64,000 bases of DNA, taken from Denitrovibrio sp. (GTDB taxonomy: Bacteria; Chrysiogenota; Deferribacteres; Deferribacterales; Geovibrionaceae). Of this stretch, positions 59,503 through 64,000 are shown piece after piece. The stretch spans positions 1-64,000 of the forward strand of contig PKTN01000010.1 in NCBI GenBank assembly GCA_002869185.1. Reading direction: 5' to 3'. Under the pieces are notes generated by a model. It was not told where the DNA came from. It made no database searches and worked only from the letters and a program-made list of their open reading frames with translations. The stretch's first letter is position 1; each line of letters starts with the position of its first letter. Position numbers and translations under genes: made by a program.

Positions 59503-59590
59503 ATGGGTTGTGTTATTAGGGGAATATATACTATATTAGATAAGAGTATACATATGTTTTCTCATGTAAACTCAGAGCAGGGGTAATAGT

Positions 59591-59896
59591 ATGTCTGAGA
59601 TCAACAGTATAAATTTTTTACTGCCGAACAAATTGGATACATCAAAGACTTCTCAAGCGGTAAAGCCTGAGGCGTCTGTTGATTTTTCCAGTATGTTTAA
59701 GGACGCTCTTAAGGACGTTAACGGTGCTCAATTGGAAGCGGATGACGCTGTCCAAAAGGTACTTACTGGCGAGACAAACGATATACACTCTACTATGATT
59801 GCTCTGCAAAAGGCTGACGTATCTCTTAAGATGATGCTTGAGGTTCGTAATAAGATAATGACAGCCTACCAAGAGGTTATGAGAACACAAATCTAA
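59591..59896 (+). CDS. fliE: Flagellar hook-basal body complex protein FliE
   Basis: The 101-residue protein has the FliE C-terminal signature, HSTMIALQKADVSLKMMLEV followed by RNKIMTAYQEVMRTQI. FliE links the MS ring to the rod. The 88-base gap from flgC holds no other gene. AGCAGGGG precedes the ATG by a short distance. Confidence 0.94.
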   Translation: MSEINSINFLLPNKLDTSKTSQAVKPEASVDFSSMFKDALKDVNGAQLEADDAVQKVLTGETNDIHSTMIALQKADVSLKMMLEVRNKIMTAYQEVMRTQI

Positions 59897-59913
59897 TATG
59901 AGAGAGAGGGTGT

Positions 59914-61584
59914 ATGGCTCTCAGCGATATAGTATCCCAGTTTAAAGAAACTTATTTCAAATTGTCTATACTTCAGAAAGTATCGGTGGCTGCCGCACTG
60001 GCAGCTGTTTTTATATCTGTTGCCGTTATCGTTTTCTGGGCAAACAGACCAGTCTATAAAACACTCTTCGCAGGGCTTGCACAGGACGATGCAGCCTCTG
60101 TTATAGAAAACCTAAAAGATCAAAAGATACCTTACAAGATTGAAGATGGTGGTGGAAAGATTACGATTCCTAATGAGTTCGTATATGAAACCAGACTTAA
60201 TCTTGCCAGAGAAGGAATACCTCGTGGTGGTGGTGCAGGTCTAGAGCTTTTTGATAAATCAAGCTTTGGTATGACTGAATTCATGCAGAACGTTAGTTAT
60301 CAGCGTGCACTTCAAGGTGAGCTTTCAAGAACAATCACTTCACTTAAAGAGATACAAGAAGCGAGAGTACACATTACAGTGCCTAAAGATAGGCTTTTCA
60401 TCTCTGACGAGGAATCGTCTAAAGCCGCTGTGGTTCTCAGACTTCGTGGTGGTTCAGCCTTAAGTAGAGAGAAAGTAAGGGCTATAGCTTCCCTCGTCTC
60501 TGGTGCCGTAAAAGGTCTTCAGCCTGAAAATGTTCAAATAGTAGATACTCAGGGTAGACTTCTCAGTGAGTTCCTTGATGACGAAGGGGCACCGCTCCTT
60601 ATGACTCAGACCCAGCTAGAATACACAAAAAAGATTGAGCGTGATCTTGAAAATAAAGTTAATCAAATACTATCTGCTACTCTCGGTAAAGGGAACGCTG
60701 TTGCGAAAGTAACTGCTGAGATAGATTTTAATAAGCGTGACACAACCAAAGAAGAATACGACCCTAACCCTGTACTACGTTCACAACAATCATTAGAAAT
60801 ATCAAGCCTTAATAAACCAGATGGAGCAGAAGGCATCCCTGGTGTTCAGTCTAATCTTGCTGAACCGACAATCGGTTCTGGTGGGAATAAACAAGAATAC
60901 AATAAGGCTGAAGAGACTCAGAACTTTGAAATAAGCAAGACTGTTACAGTTGAACAGAAAGCTTATGGTACTATAGATAGAATTACTGTTGCTGTTGTTG
61001 TTGATAATAGAAAATCAAAAGAGAAGAGCGAAGATGGTAAAGATGATGTTATCGTAAGTAAGCCTAGGACAGAAGACGAGATGCGTTCCATAAGAAATCT
61101 TGTCGCTATGGCAGTTGGTTATAGCGAGCCAAGAGGAGATCAAGTCGAAGTCTCTAATATCTCTTTTGATACCACAGTAAAAGACCAGCAGTATGATACC
61201 CTTAAAAGGGAGAGAACTATGGAACTTGTTGGTGTGATCTCAAAATACCTTCTTGCGGCTCTTATAATTGTACTTTTTTACTTCCTTGTTATCCGTAAGA
61301 TTCTCAGCAGACTCGACAAACCAGTTACTGTTCACGAAGATGGGTCTATCACTTATGGTAAAGTTGACGGTGACGTTGGTATTGATATTACAATTGATGA
61401 TACTTACCCTAAATCACTCGAAGATCTCGAAAGGGAGATTGAGTCTGAACTTGATGAAAGCTCACCACTTGATGTTGATACTGTTAAATCTAAAGTTATG
61501 CTTAAGAAGATAGAAGAATTCGCTGCCGAAGACCCTGATGCTATGGCAAGCTTGTTGAAAACGCTTATGAGAGGGGATGGCTAG
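59914..61584 (+). CDS. fliF: Flagellar MS-ring protein FliF
   Basis: The 556-residue protein has a membrane helix near 20-45, the ring-building motifs FAGLAQDDAASVIENLK, the GLELFDKSSFGMTEF stretch and the EIQEARVHITVPKDRLF segment, a second helix near 440-460 (YLLAALIIVLFYFLVI), and a cytoplasmic tail ending FAAEDPDAMASLLKTLMRGD, which binds FliG. It forms the MS ring that anchors the rotor in the inner membrane. It is 17 bases after fliE. Confidence 0.95.
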   Translation: MALSDIVSQFKETYFKLSILQKVSVAAALAAVFISVAVIVFWANRPVYKTLFAGLAQDDAASVIENLKDQKIPYKIEDGGGKITIPNEFVYETRLNLAREGIPRGGGAGLELFDKSSFGMTEFMQNVSYQRALQGELSRTITSLKEIQEARVHITVPKDRLFISDEESSKAAVVLRLRGGSALSREKVRAIASLVSGAVKGLQPENVQIVDTQGRLLSEFLDDEGAPLLMTQTQLEYTKKIERDLENKVNQILSATLGKGNAVAKVTAEIDFNKRDTTKEEYDPNPVLRSQQSLEISSLNKPDGAEGIPGVQSNLAEPTIGSGGNKQEYNKAEETQNFEISKTVTVEQKAYGTIDRITVAVVVDNRKSKEKSEDGKDDVIVSKPRTEDEMRSIRNLVAMAVGYSEPRGDQVEVSNISFDTTVKDQQYDTLKRERTMELVGVISKYLLAALIIVLFYFLVIRKILSRLDKPVTVHEDGSITYGKVDGDVGIDITIDDTYPKSLEDLEREIESELDESSPLDVDTVKSKVMLKKIEEFAAEDPDAMASLLKTLMRGDG

Positions 61585-61590
61585 ATTATT

Positions 61591-62586
61591 ATGAATGAAG
61601 AAGGAATGAAACGTGCTGCCGCTATTATGATCGCCCTCGGTGAAGATGTGACATCTCCAGTCCTTGCCGCTATGGATGAAGAGGAAGTTAGCGAACTTAC
61701 GAAGGTTATCGCTACTACTGCCATAGTGTCTCCTGATAAGATGGATGAATATATAGAAGATTTTTATAATATGATGCTAGCTAAAAAGTTCATCGCAAAG
61801 GGTGGACTTGACTATGCTAAATCTGTTCTCGTGAAGTCACTCGGACCTGAGAGAGCTAGAAAGATCATTGATAGGTTGACAAAGATGCTCGAGCAGTCCT
61901 CAGGCTTTGACTTCCTCTCTAAGATCGACCCTAAACAGCTTGCTAAGTTTATCCAAACAGAGCACCCTCAGACAATCGCACTTATACTTGCACACCTTGA
62001 TCCTTCACAGGCAGCAGAGTCACTCGCTCAGCTCCCAGAAGATATGAAGGCTGATATTACATTGCGTATATCAAACCTTCAGGATATATCCCCGTCCGTT
62101 GTTAAAACCCTTGCAAGGGTTCTTGAAGAAAGATTTGAGTCACTATCATCTTACAATGTTGAGGTTGGTGGTGTTAAGTCTGTTGCTGAGATTTTCAACA
62201 GGATGGATAGAATTACTAGTAAATCAACTCTTGAAAAGCTGGAAAAAGAAGATCCAGAATTAGTACAAGCCATCAGAGATATGATGTTCGTTTTCGAAGA
62301 TATCAAAGTTCTCAACGATGTTGCACTACAGGAGATTCTCAAAAAAGCAGACAAAAAAGCTCTTACACTTGCCCTCAAGGGTACAGACCCAGAGACTCAG
62401 GAACGTTTTTTCAAGAATATGTCAGCCCGTGCTGTAGAGACCATGAAAGAAGAGATGGAATACATGGGGCCTATTAAACTGAAAGAGGTTGAAAAAGCTC
62501 AACACGAAATCGTTGCTATTGTTCGTGAACTTGACGAAGAGGGTGTTATCAGTATCGGCGGTGGAGAAGAGGATGAATACGTCTAG
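61591..62586 (+). CDS. fliG: Flagellar motor switch protein FliG
   Basis: The 331-residue protein has the FliG armadillo domains: the EHPQTIALILAHLDPSQAAE motif near residue 128, the middle FVFEDI and LNDVALQEILKK parts, and the charged torque helix at the end with MGPIKLKEVEKAQ. It binds FliF and drives torque. It starts 6 bases after the fliF stop. A palindromic insertion follows its stop. Confidence 0.95.
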   Translation: MNEEGMKRAAAIMIALGEDVTSPVLAAMDEEEVSELTKVIATTAIVSPDKMDEYIEDFYNMMLAKKFIAKGGLDYAKSVLVKSLGPERARKIIDRLTKMLEQSSGFDFLSKIDPKQLAKFIQTEHPQTIALILAHLDPSQAAESLAQLPEDMKADITLRISNLQDISPSVVKTLARVLEERFESLSSYNVEVGGVKSVAEIFNRMDRITSKSTLEKLEKEDPELVQAIRDMMFVFEDIKVLNDVALQEILKKADKKALTLALKGTDPETQERFFKNMSARAVETMKEEMEYMGPIKLKEVEKAQHEIVAIVRELDEEGVISIGGGEEDEYV

Positions 62587-62587
62587 C

Positions 62588-62706
62588 ATACTGGCTCTTT
62601 TGCCTAGCTTCTGCGTTGAGAAATGCTGCAAAATGCTCACATATTTTAATATATGCTCCGCTTTTTCGCATTTTTCGCCTTGAATCTAACCAAAATAGCT
62701 CAGTAT
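62588..62706. repeat. Palindromic MITE-like element between fliG and fliH
   Basis: Ends ATACTG (62588-62593) and CAGTAT (62701-62706) are inverted copies. Inner parts GAGAAATGC and GCATTTTTC and the central TCACATATTTT / AATATATGC also pair imperfectly, giving a palindrome of about 119 bases. It encodes nothing credible. It separates two genes that in other flagellar operons are closely joined. Confidence 0.6.
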
Positions 62707-62724
62707 TAACGTAAACGTATAAAA

Positions 62725-62762
62725 GATTGTCACTGCGAGTATCATCGCGACGTGGCAATCTC
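62725..62762. repeat. REP-like hairpin repeat
   Basis: GATTGTCAC (62725-62733) and GTGGCAATC (62752-62760) form a stem with one G-T pair, and TGCGA with TCGCG pair inside. It is the best-preserved member of a repeat family whose weaker copies lie at 16896 and 57971. Confidence 0.6.
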
Positions 62763-62787
62763 TTAATGTAAAATATCAAGGTAGCTC

Positions 62788-63654
62788 ATGTCTAAAAAAG
62801 TCATAAAAGACGAATTTGTAAGATCAGATAAACTAAAACACTTCGGTTTTGAGGTATATGAGACAGTCGAGCTGGGCGAAAAGAAGAAAAAGCTCGAGAA
62901 AGTCGGCGAGATGGAATACGAACCTGGTGAGATTAATAGTACTGTCGCTAACTTCGATGATGATATCGAGATGGGACGTGCAATTATCGTTCAAGATAGA
63001 CAGGTTAAGTCTCAAAAATTTGCTCCCAAAGAATTCAATGAACCACCAGTAAATGAAAAGAAAGAAGAACCCGAACCTGAGATAGAAGAGGTTGCGGAAC
63101 CTGAGCCACCTGCTATAACAGAGGCCGACTTAAATGCGGCTAGGGCTGAAGGGAAGAAGGCGGGTTATAACGAAGGGCACACTCAAGGTAAGCAAGAGGG
63201 CATAACTGAATGCCAGAGAGCTTATGAAGCTCAACAGGGCGAATATATGGGTGGTTTACAAAATACATATCAAACTGTTATCGCAGAAGTTCAGAAGTTT
63301 ACTCAAGCAGTAGACCAGCTAGATGAGGCTCTACCTGAGATTCTTATCAGTATGGTTAAAGATATTGTGGGCGAGGAACGCAAAATCAATGATGACGTTG
63401 TCGCCTCTATCGCTAAGAAATCACTTAGCCACCTTAGAGAACTTGAGAAAGTAGTCTTTCTTGTCCATCCTGATGACATAGAAAGCATGAAAATAGAATT
63501 TCCTGATTATGAGACTGAAGTTGATAAATCAGTTATAAAAGGGAGCCTAAAGGTCGCCACCAATATTGGTGAGATGAACTTTAGTATAGAAAGAATGTTG
63601 GAAGAATTTGTGGATAGAATACATGAAGAATTTAGCCCGACTCAAGAGGGTTGA
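62788..63654 (+). CDS. fliH: Flagellar assembly protein FliH
   Basis: The 288-residue protein has a variable charged N-terminus with an acidic proline-rich stretch (EEPEPEIEEVAEPEPP, about 92-107), the GxxxG-like GKKAGYNEGHTQGKQEG repeats typical of FliH, and the C-terminal FliH/HrpE domain (EALPEILISMVKDIVGEERK, VFLVHPDDIE). It holds and inhibits the export ATPase FliI. AAGGTAGCTC precedes the ATG. Its last 32 bases overlap fliI. Confidence 0.9.
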   Translation: MSKKVIKDEFVRSDKLKHFGFEVYETVELGEKKKKLEKVGEMEYEPGEINSTVANFDDDIEMGRAIIVQDRQVKSQKFAPKEFNEPPVNEKKEEPEPEIEEVAEPEPPAITEADLNAARAEGKKAGYNEGHTQGKQEGITECQRAYEAQQGEYMGGLQNTYQTVIAEVQKFTQAVDQLDEALPEILISMVKDIVGEERKINDDVVASIAKKSLSHLRELEKVVFLVHPDDIESMKIEFPDYETEVDKSVIKGSLKVATNIGEMNFSIERMLEEFVDRIHEEFSPTQEG

Positions 63655-64000
63655 TCACAAGGCTTCCCTCAAAATAAAAGGTAAAGTAACGAAGATCGTA
63701 GGGCTCACTATTGAGGCTGATGGACCACTGCTAGGTATTGGTACTAGGTGCAACATAGAGAGTATCGATGGTCGAGTTATATTGGCTGAGATTGTAGGAT
63801 TTAAAGACGATCGTGTCGTGTTGATGCCATACGGTGAGAACGAAGGGATAGCCCCTGGTAGTGCTGTTACAAACGAATCTTATGGTAACACTGTAAAAGT
63901 TTCTGATAAACTACTCGGCAGGGTTCTTGACGGACTAGGCAACCCACTTGACGGGAAAGGTCCTATAACTGATTTTGAACTTGTTAATGTGTATAACTCA
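63623..64000 (+). CDS. fliI: Flagellum-specific ATP synthase FliI (partial, cut by window end)
   Basis: ATG 63623 lies within the end of fliH, and the frame stays open for 126 codons to the window edge. It shows the N-terminal beta-barrel of FliI: KIKGKVTKIVGLTIEADGPL, CNIESIDG, AEIVGFKDDRVVLMPYGE, GIAPGSAVT and the LGRVLDGLGNPLDGKG motif that ends the barrel in this family. The nucleotide-binding domain lies beyond the window. It powers flagellar protein export. Confidence 0.94.
   Translation, partial: MKNLARLKRVDHKASLKIKGKVTKIVGLTIEADGPLLGIGTRCNIESIDGRVILAEIVGFKDDRVVLMPYGENEGIAPGSAVTNESYGNTVKVSDKLLGRVLDGLGNPLDGKGPITDFELVNVYNS

Noticed and set aside
62489-62683. Frame covering the fliG end and the palindromic insertion
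   Set aside because: It runs antiphase to fliG and through an imperfect palindrome with no homology.

Overview
The window is AT-rich bacterial chromosome, with no tRNA, rRNA, CRISPR array or transposase gene that I can see. The gene set suggests a motile, Gram-negative, respiratory bacterium, probably anaerobic or microaerobic: AcnB, a monomeric NADP-isocitrate dehydrogenase, 2-oxoglutarate:ferredoxin oxidoreductase, both fumarase classes, pyruvate carboxylase, LolA, a periplasmic YbgF/CpoB-like protein, a flagellar operon with FlgS/FlgR-like regulators, and sigma-54 activators. A Deferribacterota-type organism (Denitrovibrio/Geovibrio-like) fits best, but that is inference from gene content.

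Layout: 1-3.4 kb holds fumAB (minus) and fumC (plus). 3.5-9 kb holds a 5'-nucleotidase-like secreted protein, a membrane diguanylate cyclase, a SulP transporter and a cyclase-family hydrolase. 9.1-12 kb is acnB. 12-13.5 kb is a DUF6544-like gene with its TetR regulator. 13.6-18.5 kb holds a membrane histidine kinase, a REC-winged-helix regulator, a haem-binding EB_dh-type protein, a broken small gene and a response regulator. 18.5-27.5 kb is the TCA block icd, mdh, sucCD, korDABC. 27.6-36 kb holds NifX-like proteins, bacterioferritin, a selenocysteine peroxiredoxin, MFS and EamA transporters, a DsrE-like protein, uvrC and an outer-membrane-type protein. 36-49 kb holds pyruvate carboxylase, lolA, a GGDEF-EAL protein, rnr, a sigma-54 activator, a flavoprotein, ybgF/cpoB and cheV. 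49-64 kb holds a TPR protein, a FlgS/FlgR-like pair, msbA, a lipoprotein, a broken PAS gene, and flgB-flgC-fliE-fliF-fliG-fliH-fliI (fliI cut by the window end).

Three observations stand out. (1) Six separate genes, including sucC, korD and two histidine kinases, are each interrupted by one in-frame UAA with the reading frame, and where recognisable the family homology, continuing without a shift. No in-frame UAG of this sort was seen. At several of these sites Glu (GAA) is the residue expected. (2) A peroxiredoxin has UGA exactly at its peroxidatic cysteine, followed by a hairpin with a GGUC loop at SECIS distance, so it is very probably a selenoprotein. (3) A 17-bp TGTATAC-type palindrome overlaps the predicted promoters of fumAB, acnB and icd, which suggests an uncharacterised TCA-cycle regulator, possibly of the GntR/FCD type.

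The TCA genes together can convert citrate to malate, using ferredoxin rather than NAD at the 2-oxoglutarate step, with pyruvate carboxylase refilling oxaloacetate. The flagellar operon has a good sigma-54 promoter, matching the FlgS/FlgR-like pair a few kilobases upstream.
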